A DNA stretch of 64,000 bases from Cohnella thermotolerans DSM 17683 (GTDB lineage: Bacteria > Bacillota > Bacilli > Paenibacillales > Paenibacillaceae): positions 62,001 to 126,000 of the forward strand of contig NZ_AUCP01000001.1 of NCBI RefSeq assembly GCF_000429825.1. Direction: 5' to 3'. Below are positions 1 through 7,276 of this stretch, in pieces. The notes beneath the pieces were generated by a model. The model did no database searches. It was not told where the DNA came from and saw only the letters and a list, made by a program, of their open reading frames with translations. The translations under genes and the position numbers were made by a program. The stretch's first letter is position 1, and every line of letters begins with the position of its first letter.

Positions 1-501
1 CCGGTGCAGGTCCAGCAGCTCGGCGTACCGGCTGCCGATCGTATCGGCCGCGGCGAGCGCTTCTTCGCTCCGGGCGGCCGGACCCGCCTCTTCCCCGGCT
101 TCGCTCCCGGGAACGGGCGTCGAGTCGGCCGCCTCTCCCGCCGCGGGGGGCGCCGCGACCGCCGCCGGATCGGACGGCGCTTGCGACGGAGGCTGCGCCG
201 CCGACCGGGGCGGAGCATCTGCCGGGGAACCGCGATCCGGCCGTTCGGCCATCTGCATCTCCAGCTCGCGAATCCGCCGGCTCAGCAAGCCGACCTTCTC
301 TTCCTGTTCCTTCTTAAATATAGCGACGGCGTCGAGCAATTCCCGATTTTCCGCCTCCAGATCTTCCAGCAGCCGGTCGTACGCTTCTTCTCCGCGAAGA
401 GCGCTCCCGTCCGCGGAAGCTTTCGCGCCGGATTTGGGGAGCAGCCAGCCGTATCCGGCGATCGCAACTCCCGTAAGCACAAGGGTTACCCAAGGCTCCA
501 T
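1..501 (-). CDS. Membrane-anchored coiled-coil protein at the SwrB position, 3' part cut by window edge
   Basis: The frame is open from an ATG at 501 (Shine-Dalgarno GGAAAGGTGG just upstream) to the window edge, giving 167 codons without a stop. Residues 4-20 are hydrophobic and look like a single N-terminal membrane anchor. Residues 40-80 are charged (EEAYDRLLEDLEAENRELL) and look coiled-coil. After that comes a long Ala/Pro-rich linker, and a new helical stretch (EEALAAADTIGSRYAELLDLH) begins at the edge. The gene follows sigD and fapA, where B. subtilis has swrB, a single-pass protein that promotes flagellar export gate activation. The layout is similar, but I see no diagnostic sequence motif, so the functional equivalence is inferred from position and architecture only. 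Confidence 0.75.
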   Translation of the reverse strand, partial: MEPWVTLVLTGVAIAGYGWLLPKSGAKASADGSALRGEEAYDRLLEDLEAENRELLDAVAIFKKEQEEKVGLLSRRIRELEMQMAERPDRGSPADAPPRSAAQPPSQAPSDPAAVAAPPAAGEAADSTPVPGSEAGEEAGPAARSEEALAAADTIGSRYAELLDLHR

Positions 502-529
502 CTGCTTGCCACCTTTCCCATGGCGCCCG

Positions 530-853
530 TTAAAGCGAAATATCGAGATGTTTTCCTTTGTAAGGGTGCGCGGGCTTCTCTTCGCCTTCGCCCGGCTCCG
601 AATCGCCCTGGCGGCCGCCCTTGCGTCCGGACGGATGCTTCTCTCGCTCCCGGGGCTCCTTCTCCGAAATCGTTCGTTTGGCGGCCGATTCCAGCTTGGC
701 GTTGCTCCTCGCTTGCCGTTCCGCCTTCTTCATCGCCTGCTGGCCCAGCGCGGCTTGCTCCATGGCGGAGCGCTGCTGTTGCTGCTGCTGCATGGGCGAC
801 AATTCCAACGTGCGCGGCAACGAAGTTTGCAGATCGACAGGTTTGTAGCTCAC
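530..853 (-). CDS. Small basic hypothetical protein of the flagellar operon (107 aa)
   Basis: This 107-residue frame starts at a GTG at 853, with GGAAGGTGAT just upstream; the longer open frame around it is a shadow of fapA. The protein begins MSYKPVDLQTSLPRTLELSP, then has a glutamine run (QQQQQQ) and a Lys/Arg/Glu-rich low-complexity middle. It ends with HPYKGKHLDISL, which looks like a conserved tail. It has no signal peptide or membrane segment. It lies 17 bases after fapA and 28 before the membrane-anchored coiled-coil gene, so it is probably co-transcribed with sigD. I do not recognise a function; position suggests a role in flagellar assembly. Confidence 0.7.
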   Translation of the reverse strand: MSYKPVDLQTSLPRTLELSPMQQQQQQRSAMEQAALGQQAMKKAERQARSNAKLESAAKRTISEKEPREREKHPSGRKGGRQGDSEPGEGEEKPAHPYKGKHLDISL

Positions 854-870
854 CGAGATCACCTTCCGGT

Positions 871-2298
871 TTAAACGTAGGGAACGAGAACGATCTCTCC
901 GTCGGAGAAACGAAAAGACACGCGCTGGACGCTGTCTTTGACAAAACGCGTATACCGGCCGATGACGATTTTGGTGCCGCCGTAGATCGTATGGATCGCG
1001 TCCACCCGCGCCGATTCCGTGTCGTCCAGCGTCTTCTCGATTTCCAGAACCGCTTCCTTGGCGGCCTGCAGCTCCTCCGCCGTTTGCTTGCGGGTGGCCG
1101 TCACCTTGATCCGCATGGCCAGCCGGTCCGAGGTCAGTTGGCCGGCCGCCGCCATCTGGTTCAGCATCGCCAGCGCCTTGTCCGCCTTGTCCAGACTTTC
1201 CGTCATCGTACGAATTCGGCTTCTCAGCTCGTTCAGCTCCTGGCGCAGCTCCGGGCGGACGCCGACTTCCACGACGGTCGCCGTCGACATTGCATTGCCG
1301 ATCATCCGCGCGGTGACGCGGTCGCCGGCCTGTACAACGCCGCCGACAACGAGCCCCTTCGAGCCCATGCAGACGACGTTGCGGCCCGCCCTCACGTTCG
1401 AGTGCATGATGCTCTGCGTGACGAGCACGTCCTCGCCGGCCGTGACGTTGCCCTCCTGAATGAAGGAGCAGCGAACCGAGCGCCCCGCTTTGACCCATCC
1501 TTTGTTGCTGCCGATGATGCCGCCGGATACTTCAATGGAGCCTTCCGACTCCACTTCCGCGCCTTCGATGCCCCCGGTGACGCGAATGTCCCCGGAGGCC
1601 CGGATTTTGAAGCCGGTCAGCACGTTGCCCCGGATGACGACGGTGCCGACGAAGTCGATATTGCCGATATTGTAATCGACGTCGCCGTTTACTTCATAGA
1701 CCGGAAAGACGTTCAGCTTGTCTTTGTCCGTCTGCGTCACCAGGCCGTCGATCGCCGCGTACATGCCGGTCTTGTCCTCGTTGACGACGACGTTCTTGCC
1801 GATTTTGAAATGCGATTCCTTGCCGTCTTTCGCCGGAATCTCCGCGCCGGTCACATCGATGCCGGCCTCTCCCGGCTCGGGCGGGTACCGTTCGGCGATC
1901 AGCTGTCCGGCCTTCACGTTGGCAAGCTGCACGATGTCCTTGTAATCGACGCTGCCGTCTTCCCGTTCCACGGGCTTGCGCGCCTCGGCGCCGAGATTGA
2001 ACAGCACTTTGACGAAGCCGTCCTTGCCGTTCCGGGGAGGCGTGCCGTTCGCGATAACGGTCTGGCTGAAGTAAAAATCCTGGGGCCGGTCGCAGATCAG
2101 GCGAAGCGTATCCTGCAGCACCCCATGCTTCACGCCGCTTGCGGCGATAAATCGTTCCAGTTCCGGAACGGACAGCTTCAGATTGCCTTCCGTGCGTTTG
2201 AAAACCAAATAAGCATGCATCTTGTCTTCGGAGATCGTGATCTGCATGACTTCGTCCAAAACGGGTTTCGGCTCGATAGACACCCGCCTCACCTCCAA
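871..2298 (-). CDS. fapA: FapA family (DUF342) polymer-binding-like protein
   Basis: The 475-residue protein has the features of FapA/DUF342 proteins. There is an N-terminal region (1-160), then repeats rich in Gly and Val from about 200 to 330 (GDVDYNIGNIDFVGTVVIRG, GSIEVSGGIIG, AGEDVLVTQSIMHSNVRAGR) that predict a right-handed parallel beta-helix. A C-terminal part (350-430) looks helical and coiled-coil. FapA proteins often sit next to motility genes in Firmicutes; the biochemical role is not settled, although a Vibrio member affects flagellar polar localisation. The gene starts 9 bases after the sigD stop, which implies translation from the same mRNA. Family call is firm; function is open. 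Confidence 0.88.
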   Translation of the reverse strand: MEVRRVSIEPKPVLDEVMQITISEDKMHAYLVFKRTEGNLKLSVPELERFIAASGVKHGVLQDTLRLICDRPQDFYFSQTVIANGTPPRNGKDGFVKVLFNLGAEARKPVEREDGSVDYKDIVQLANVKAGQLIAERYPPEPGEAGIDVTGAEIPAKDGKESHFKIGKNVVVNEDKTGMYAAIDGLVTQTDKDKLNVFPVYEVNGDVDYNIGNIDFVGTVVIRGNVLTGFKIRASGDIRVTGGIEGAEVESEGSIEVSGGIIGSNKGWVKAGRSVRCSFIQEGNVTAGEDVLVTQSIMHSNVRAGRNVVCMGSKGLVVGGVVQAGDRVTARMIGNAMSTATVVEVGVRPELRQELNELRSRIRTMTESLDKADKALAMLNQMAAAGQLTSDRLAMRIKVTATRKQTAEELQAAKEAVLEIEKTLDDTESARVDAIHTIYGGTKIVIGRYTRFVKDSVQRVSFRFSDGEIVLVPYV

Positions 2299-2307
2299 GT
2301 CAATGGG

Positions 2308-3093
2308 TCATTTATGTAACAGCTGATCCTTCTGTTTGCCCAGTGCTGCCCGTAACCGTAGGATGGCCTTGGAGTGAAGTTGCGAGATTCGGGACGGAGA
2401 CAATGACATCACTTCGGCAATCTCGCTCAGCGACAAGTCCTCGTAATAGAATAAGGACACGACCGTCCGCTCTTTGGGGGTCAGCCGCTCGATTCCCATC
2501 GTGAGCGATTCTTTGAGAAACGTCTCGTGAACTTTCGATTCGGGATTGACCGCCTTGTCGTCGACGAGCATCGACAGCCGGGTCTCGGACTCTTCCTCCC
2601 GAATCGGATCCTCCAGCGAGCAGACGGTTGCGACCGCCACTTCCTGAAGCATCTGCTGGAACTCTTTGAGCGATATGTTCAAATAGTCGCATACTTCCTC
2701 GTCGGAGGCCGAACGCAGGTTTCGTTGCTCCAAGGCGGCGTATGCGTCCTCCATTTTTTTCGCTTTGTCGCGTACGGACCGCGGAACCCAGTCTCCCTGG
2801 CGAAGCCCGTCGATAATGGCGCCCCGGATTCTCCAGGAAGCGTATGTCTCGAATTGGAGCCCGCGCCGGTAATCGAATTTCTCGATGGCGTCGATCAATC
2901 CCATCACACCGTTGCTGGCCAGGTCTTCCTTGCCCACGTTCTTGGGCAAACCGACGGCCATTCGGCTCGACACGTAGTCGACCAGCGGCAAATAATGCTC
3001 GATCAGCTTCTTCTTCGCTTCCGGATTCCCTTCGTCTTTCCAGCTCCGCCAAACTTCTTGATGGGACAGCCGTGAACGGTTTTGATCGGTCAT
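2308..3093 (-). CDS. sigD: Flagellar RNA polymerase sigma factor SigD/FliA
   Basis: The 261-residue protein is a sigma-28 family factor that directs RNA polymerase to late flagellar, chemotaxis and autolysin genes. Region 2 is clear (residues 25-110: LIEHYLPLVDYVSSRMAVGLP, EKFDYRRGLQFETYASWRIRG), followed by the family-typical GAIIDGLRQGDWVPRSVRDK. Region 3 lies at 110-175 and region 4 at 195-250, with a helix-turn-helix (LSEIAEVMSLSPSRISQLHSKA). Length matches B. subtilis SigD. It is encoded at the distal end of the fla/che run, where distance from the promoter is known in B. subtilis to limit SigD and make motility bistable. No flgM (anti-sigma) is in the window. Confidence 0.97.
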   Translation of the reverse strand: MTDQNRSRLSHQEVWRSWKDEGNPEAKKKLIEHYLPLVDYVSSRMAVGLPKNVGKEDLASNGVMGLIDAIEKFDYRRGLQFETYASWRIRGAIIDGLRQGDWVPRSVRDKAKKMEDAYAALEQRNLRSASDEEVCDYLNISLKEFQQMLQEVAVATVCSLEDPIREEESETRLSMLVDDKAVNPESKVHETFLKESLTMGIERLTPKERTVVSLFYYEDLSLSEIAEVMSLSPSRISQLHSKAILRLRAALGKQKDQLLHK

Positions 3094-3109
3094 CTTCGCT
3101 TCACCATCC

Positions 3110-3520
3110 TTATTCGTCCGTCAATCGGCGAACCGCATGGACAACGTCTTCGGTCTTCGGATGATCCAACGACACCAGCTTCTCGGGCTTGAGCGGCTGG
3201 AAGCCGGCGACGGGCCGATCCTTGCCGTCGGCCCCCTGGTCCTTCATCAGATCGGTCAGTCCGCCGCCGTCGTCCGGCGTCGTCAGATCGATCACCGCGC
3301 CCCGTTCATCCTCGGGGAGCGCGGCCCTCGCCGTCGCCGCCGGCCGGAGCAGAATACCCAGCACGTAGCGGACGGCTAGCGACAAAGCGGCATAAGCGAG
3401 AAATGCGTACAAGGTGCGCAGAAGCGTCGTGCCTATCGTATTGCTTGAAACCTGGAACAGAAAGGTCAACAGGGCGCCGAAAACGCCGAAGCCGACCGTC
3501 CAACGCCATGTACCCGTCAT
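3110..3520 (-). CDS. Two-pass membrane protein of unknown function between cheD and sigD
   Basis: This 136-residue protein starts with ATG one base before the cheD stop codon, so the two genes are translationally coupled. Residues 8-26 (VGFGVFGALLTFLFQVSSN) and 31-58 (TLLRTLYAFLAYAALSLAVR) look like two membrane helices. The rest is a soluble acidic tail with ITPD-type linkers and a charged C-terminus (DHPKTEDVVHAVRRLTDE). B. subtilis has no gene between cheD and sigD. The last 40 residues predict a helix after a linker, which could contact a soluble partner. I do not recognise the family; placement suggests a motility role. Confidence 0.75.
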   Translation of the reverse strand: MTGTWRWTVGFGVFGALLTFLFQVSSNTIGTTLLRTLYAFLAYAALSLAVRYVLGILLRPAATARAALPEDERGAVIDLTTPDDGGGLTDLMKDQGADGKDRPVAGFQPLKPEKLVSLDHPKTEDVVHAVRRLTDE

Positions 3521-3521
3521 G

Positions 3522-4016
3522 TCAAATCTCCTTTACTCCATACTGCACGCTGCGAACGGTGAGCACGCCGCTCCGGCTGTCGAATTCGATCGTGCGGCCG
3601 TAATTGCCACCCGTATCCTCCGACATGACCGGAATAGCCCACTTATCCAGCTCCCGCTTGACCGATTCCACGTTGCGGGGACCGATGCGAAGGCTGTCGC
3701 TCCCGCCGGCGAAGGCGAACATCTGCGCGCCGCCGGCCAGCTTCGCCACCAGCCGTTTGCGGTCGGCGCCCAATTGGACGACCCGATTCAGCAGCTCGGG
3801 AATCGCCGTGTCCGCGTACTTGGCGATATTCAGCTGGCCTTCGCGGGCGATGTCCGACGAAGGGAGCATAATATGGGCCATCCCGGCCACCTGCCGCTGC
3901 GGATCGAACAGCGTCAGACCGACGCACGACCCGAGCCCGGTCGTCTTGAGCACCGCGCCTTCCGCCGCGACGTTCAAATCGGCCATTCCGACTTTGACGA
4001 AGTTCCCGTCTGTCAT
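3522..4016 (-). CDS. cheD: Chemoreceptor glutamine deamidase CheD
   Basis: The 164-residue protein deamidates specific glutamines on methyl-accepting chemotaxis proteins and stimulates CheC phosphatase activity. The catalytic Cys lies in TTGLGSCVGLTLFDP (about residue 31) and the His in AGMAHIMLPSS (about 48), the family's Cys-His-Thr pattern. A conserved GGAQMFAF and IGPRNV follow. The ATG overlaps the cheC stop (ATGA type overlap), consistent with stoichiometric co-expression of the CheC-CheD pair. Length is normal for the family. Confidence 0.97.
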   Translation of the reverse strand: MTDGNFVKVGMADLNVAAEGAVLKTTGLGSCVGLTLFDPQRQVAGMAHIMLPSSDIAREGQLNIAKYADTAIPELLNRVVQLGADRKRLVAKLAGGAQMFAFAGGSDSLRIGPRNVESVKRELDKWAIPVMSEDTGGNYGRTIEFDSRSGVLTVRSVQYGVKEI

Positions 4017-4633
4017 TCGAGCGGCACTCCCAGCGAGACGAATATTTTCTCGAACGATTCCGGGTCGGGAATGAAATAGAAATGCCCTTCCGCCTCTTGC
4101 CGCCCCCTCAGGAACGTCGTATCGATCAGCAGCGCGTCGTCCCCCATCGTGCCGAACTGAAGAAGGCCGTAGCTGAGAATCGCCCCCGCCATGTCGACCG
4201 CGACGGAAGGAACGGAGGGCGACATGGCGAGCCCGGTCAAATCGGCCAGCGAGGACAAGTACGAGCCTGCGAGAATGTTGCCGATCTCGCAGAGCGCGGA
4301 GAGCTCCAGCTCCGAGTAACCGCCGTCGCCCGCCGGCTCGAAGCCGGCCAGGCCTTGCAGCAGCAGCTTCGCCTGAAGGCGGCTCATCAGGAAAAACATG
4401 TTGCCGGGCGCATCTCCGTCAACCCGCAAGAACACGGCGACAACCACTTCCTCCGGGCCGCCGACGCGGTCGGCGATCGATTCGAAGGGGACGAAGCTGA
4501 CGGTCGGAACGGCCATGTCGACCGGCTTGTCCAGCAGCCGGGACAGCGCCGTCGCGGCGTGGCCGGCCCCGATATTGCCGACCTCCCGCAGCACGTCCAT
4601 TTTGAAATCGGGATTGTGGTTGAACAGCTTCAC
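4013..4633 (-). CDS. cheC: CheY-P phosphatase CheC
   Basis: The 206-residue protein is a CheC family CheY-phosphate phosphatase. It carries two copies of the phosphatase signature with a conserved Glu and Asn: DVLREVGNIGAGHAATALS near residue 14 and ELSALCEIGNILAGSYLSS near residue 108. Each is followed by the hydrophobic strand-helix typical of CheC/CheX/FliY. Translation begins at a GTG three bases after the cheW stop, preceded by GGGGAATAAACC. CheC works with CheD in B. subtilis-type adaptation and with FliY at the switch. Confidence 0.96.
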   Translation of the reverse strand: MKLFNHNPDFKMDVLREVGNIGAGHAATALSRLLDKPVDMAVPTVSFVPFESIADRVGGPEEVVVAVFLRVDGDAPGNMFFLMSRLQAKLLLQGLAGFEPAGDGGYSELELSALCEIGNILAGSYLSSLADLTGLAMSPSVPSVAVDMAGAILSYGLLQFGTMGDDALLIDTTFLRGRQEAEGHFYFIPDPESFEKIFVSLGVPLE

Positions 4634-4636
4634 GGT

Positions 4637-5098
4637 TTATTCCCCGAGCTGTTCCAGCTGGATGATCTCGGAGCGGTTCAGCACTTCCGACAGATTCATT
4701 AGAATAAGCAACCGGTTGTCGCCGAATTTGGCCACGCCGCTCAAATACTTGGCTTTGATGCCGCCTACGACTTCCGGCGGAACCTCGATCGTGTCGCTCA
4801 TGATGTCGATGACGTCGTTCGCCGAGTCGACGATGAAGCCGACTTCCAGGTCGTTCGCCGCGACGATGATGATCCGGGAATTGTCGGTCGGCTCGGTCTC
4901 CGCAAGCCCGAATCGGCCGCGCAAATCGATGACCGGAATGACGACGCCCCGCAGGTTGATGACGCCCTTGACGAATGCCGGCGTCTTGGGGACGCGGGTA
5001 ATCGGCATCATCCGTTCGATCGTGCGAACCTTGTCCACCTCGATGCCGTACTCTTCCTGCCCTAACGTAAAGACAATTACCTTCAATTCCTCTGCCAT
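4637..5098 (-). CDS. cheW: Chemotaxis coupling protein CheW
   Basis: The 153-residue single-domain CheW protein links chemoreceptors to the kinase CheA. The SH3-like fold signature is visible: KVIVFTLGQEEYGIEVDKV at the N-terminus, MMPITRVPKTPAFVKGVINL in the middle and LRGVVIPVIDLRGRFGL after it, followed by a conserved VGFIVDSANDVIDI. Length is typical. It starts 31 bases after cheA in the che block of the operon, with GAGGACCAGCTC upstream of the ATG. No other CheW or CheV is in the window. Confidence 0.97.
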   Translation of the reverse strand: MAEELKVIVFTLGQEEYGIEVDKVRTIERMMPITRVPKTPAFVKGVINLRGVVIPVIDLRGRFGLAETEPTDNSRIIIVAANDLEVGFIVDSANDVIDIMSDTIEVPPEVVGGIKAKYLSGVAKFGDNRLLILMNLSEVLNRSEIIQLEQLGE

Positions 5099-5129
5099 GA
5101 GCTGGTCCTCCTCGATTCCTCCGGAATTT

Positions 5130-7238
5130 TTACTTGATGAGCGCGTTGGGGTCGACGATCAGGGCGACTTGGCCGTCTCCCAAAATCGTGGCTCCCGATA
5201 TCAGCTTCTGGTTGCCCAAATACTTGCCCAGCGTCTTCAGGACGATCTCGCTCTGCGAAATAAATTCCTCCACCATGACGGCGGCGAGCTTGTCGCCCTT
5301 CCGGATAATGACCGTCTCCGTCTCCGTCTCGCCGTCGTCCCGGTAATCGGGCGCGTCGAGAATTTGGGCCAGCGACAGAATGGGAATGATCGAGTTCCGG
5401 TATTCGATCACCCGGTTGCCCTGCAAGTCGCGGATGTCTTCCCGGCGGACGGCCGCCGTCTCCACGATCGAGGTGAGCGGGATCGCGTACTTCTCCGATC
5501 CGAGCTTCACGAGCATGGCCGAGATGATGGAGAGCGTGAGCGGCAGCTGGATGGAAAACTTCGAGCCGCGCCCGAGCTCGGAGGTGACGGACACCCGGCC
5601 GCCGAGCGATTCGATCTTCGACTTGACGACGTCCAGCCCGACGCCGCGGCCCGAGATGTCGGAGATTTTGTCCGCGGTGCTGAACCCGGCCGCGAAAATG
5701 AGCATGTTGATCTCGTCGTCCGACAGCTTCTTCGCTTCCTCCGGCGTGACGACGCCGCGCTTGATGGCGATGTCGAGCACCTTCGGCCGGTTGATGCCGT
5801 TGCCGTCGTCCTCGATCTCGATGAAGACGTGGTTGCCGCTATGATAAGCGCGCAGGTGGACGGTTCCCGTCTCCGGCTTGCCGGCGGCGAGCCTTACGGA
5901 CGGCTGCTCGATGCCGTGGTCGACCGAGTTGCGGATCAGGTGAACGAGCGGATCGCCGATCTCGTCGATGACGGTGCGGTCCAGCTCCGTCTCCGCTCCG
6001 GTAATGACCAGCTCGAGCTTCTTGTCGAGCGATTTGGCCAAATCCCGCACCATGCGGGGGAACCGGTTGAAGACGCTCTCGACCGGCACCATCCGCAGCT
6101 TGAGCACGATATTTTGCAAGTCGCCGCCGACTCTCGCCAAATGCTCGACCGTCTCGGTCAAGTCGTTGCGGCGAATCTCCGAGGCAAGCTGCTCGAGCCG
6201 CGCCCGGTCGATCAGAAGCTCGCTCAGCAGGTTCATCAGCGTATCGAGCCGGTCGATGTCGACCCGGATCGTACGGCTCGCGACGCCGCCGGATGCGGCG
6301 GGACGGGGCGGACCGGATTCCGTCGGCCTAGAGGAGGCCGGAGCGGATTGGGCCGGAGATGGAGACGGAGAAGCCGGTGCGGCCGGGGCTGCAGCGGCCG
6401 TCTCGCGAACCGCCCGGAAGCCTTCCTGGCTGGCCGCTTCCTTCGACTGATCCAGCTCGGCGAGGGAAGAGCGGTCGACGGCCATAATCGTCACCGATTC
6501 GATCTCCGACACGTTCAGAATGCTCTCCCGTAGCTGCTCCAGGCCGATCCGCGAAATATAGTAGACCGAGAAGCTCTTGTCGAACTTGTCTTGTTCGAGG
6601 TCCTGTACGGAAGGATGCGCCTTGACGACCTCCCCGTTCTTCTCGAGCAGGTCGAATACCATGTAGGCGCGAACCGCCTTCAGCACGCAATCGTCGCGGA
6701 TAAACACCTCGATGTGGAACACCTGAAGGCCGCTGTCCACCGACTGTTCGAGAACCGACAGCTGGTACTGGTCCAGCAGCAGCTCCGTCGCGACCAGCGG
6801 CTTGTCCGACGCCTCCCCGGCCGAAGCCGCGGGCGCGGCACCGCCCGCGGCGGCGAAATCGCCGCGAACGATCGCCTGAAGCTTTGCGACAAGAGCGCTG
6901 ACGTCCGCTTTGCCCGTTCCGCCGTTCACGACGTCTTGCACCATGCCTTCTAGCGCGTCCAGACATTGGAACAGCGTATCGAAGATCGTTCCGTTCATCG
7001 CGAGCTTGCCGTTGCGGACCAGGTCGAGCACGTTCTCCATGTCGTGGGTCAACGAGGCGAGATCCTCGAACCCCATCGTCGCAGACATTCCCTTCAGCGT
7101 GTGCGCGGAACGGAAAATGACCTGCACGATCCCGATATCTTCCGGCGACTGCTCCAGTTGAAGCATATTCTCGTTAAGCGACTGCAAGTGCTCGCTCGCT
7201 TCGTCGATAAAAATGGACAGGTACTGATTCATTTCCAC
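5130..7238 (-). CDS. cheA: Chemotaxis sensor histidine kinase CheA
   Basis: The protein has about 702 residues with the standard P1-P5 layout. The HPt domain holds the phosphorylated His in FRSAHTLKGMSATMGF (about residue 46). A P2-type region spans about 160-280, a Pro/Ala linker 285-330, and dimerisation begins at TIRVDIDRLDTLMNLLSEL. The ATPase domain has HLIRNSVDHGIE (N box) and GRGVGLDVVKSKIESLGG (G box); a CheW-like P5 domain ends the protein. I chose the GTG at 7238 because it is 10 bases from AGGAGG and yields MEMNQYLSIFIDE, like B. subtilis MDMNQYL; the longest open frame runs 152 codons further upstream into cheB. Confidence 0.96.
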   Translation of the reverse strand: MEMNQYLSIFIDEASEHLQSLNENMLQLEQSPEDIGIVQVIFRSAHTLKGMSATMGFEDLASLTHDMENVLDLVRNGKLAMNGTIFDTLFQCLDALEGMVQDVVNGGTGKADVSALVAKLQAIVRGDFAAAGGAAPAASAGEASDKPLVATELLLDQYQLSVLEQSVDSGLQVFHIEVFIRDDCVLKAVRAYMVFDLLEKNGEVVKAHPSVQDLEQDKFDKSFSVYYISRIGLEQLRESILNVSEIESVTIMAVDRSSLAELDQSKEAASQEGFRAVRETAAAAPAAPASPSPSPAQSAPASSRPTESGPPRPAASGGVASRTIRVDIDRLDTLMNLLSELLIDRARLEQLASEIRRNDLTETVEHLARVGGDLQNIVLKLRMVPVESVFNRFPRMVRDLAKSLDKKLELVITGAETELDRTVIDEIGDPLVHLIRNSVDHGIEQPSVRLAAGKPETGTVHLRAYHSGNHVFIEIEDDGNGINRPKVLDIAIKRGVVTPEEAKKLSDDEINMLIFAAGFSTADKISDISGRGVGLDVVKSKIESLGGRVSVTSELGRGSKFSIQLPLTLSIISAMLVKLGSEKYAIPLTSIVETAAVRREDIRDLQGNRVIEYRNSIIPILSLAQILDAPDYRDDGETETETVIIRKGDKLAAVMVEEFISQSEIVLKTLGKYLGNQKLISGATILGDGQVALIVDPNALIK

Positions 7239-7276
7239 TGTACGGACACCTCCTGGTTGGCTGGTCTTGCCTCGGT

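Noticed and set aside
530-1498. 322-codon minus-strand frame
   Set aside because: Only its last 107 codons are real; the rest overlaps fapA in another frame and reads as Gly/Arg-rich shadow.
4-2319. 771-codon open frame on the plus strand
   Set aside because: It is antisense to fapA and its neighbours, composed of Arg/Ala/Gly-rich low-complexity sequence as expected from GC-rich DNA, with no ribosome binding site or domain.
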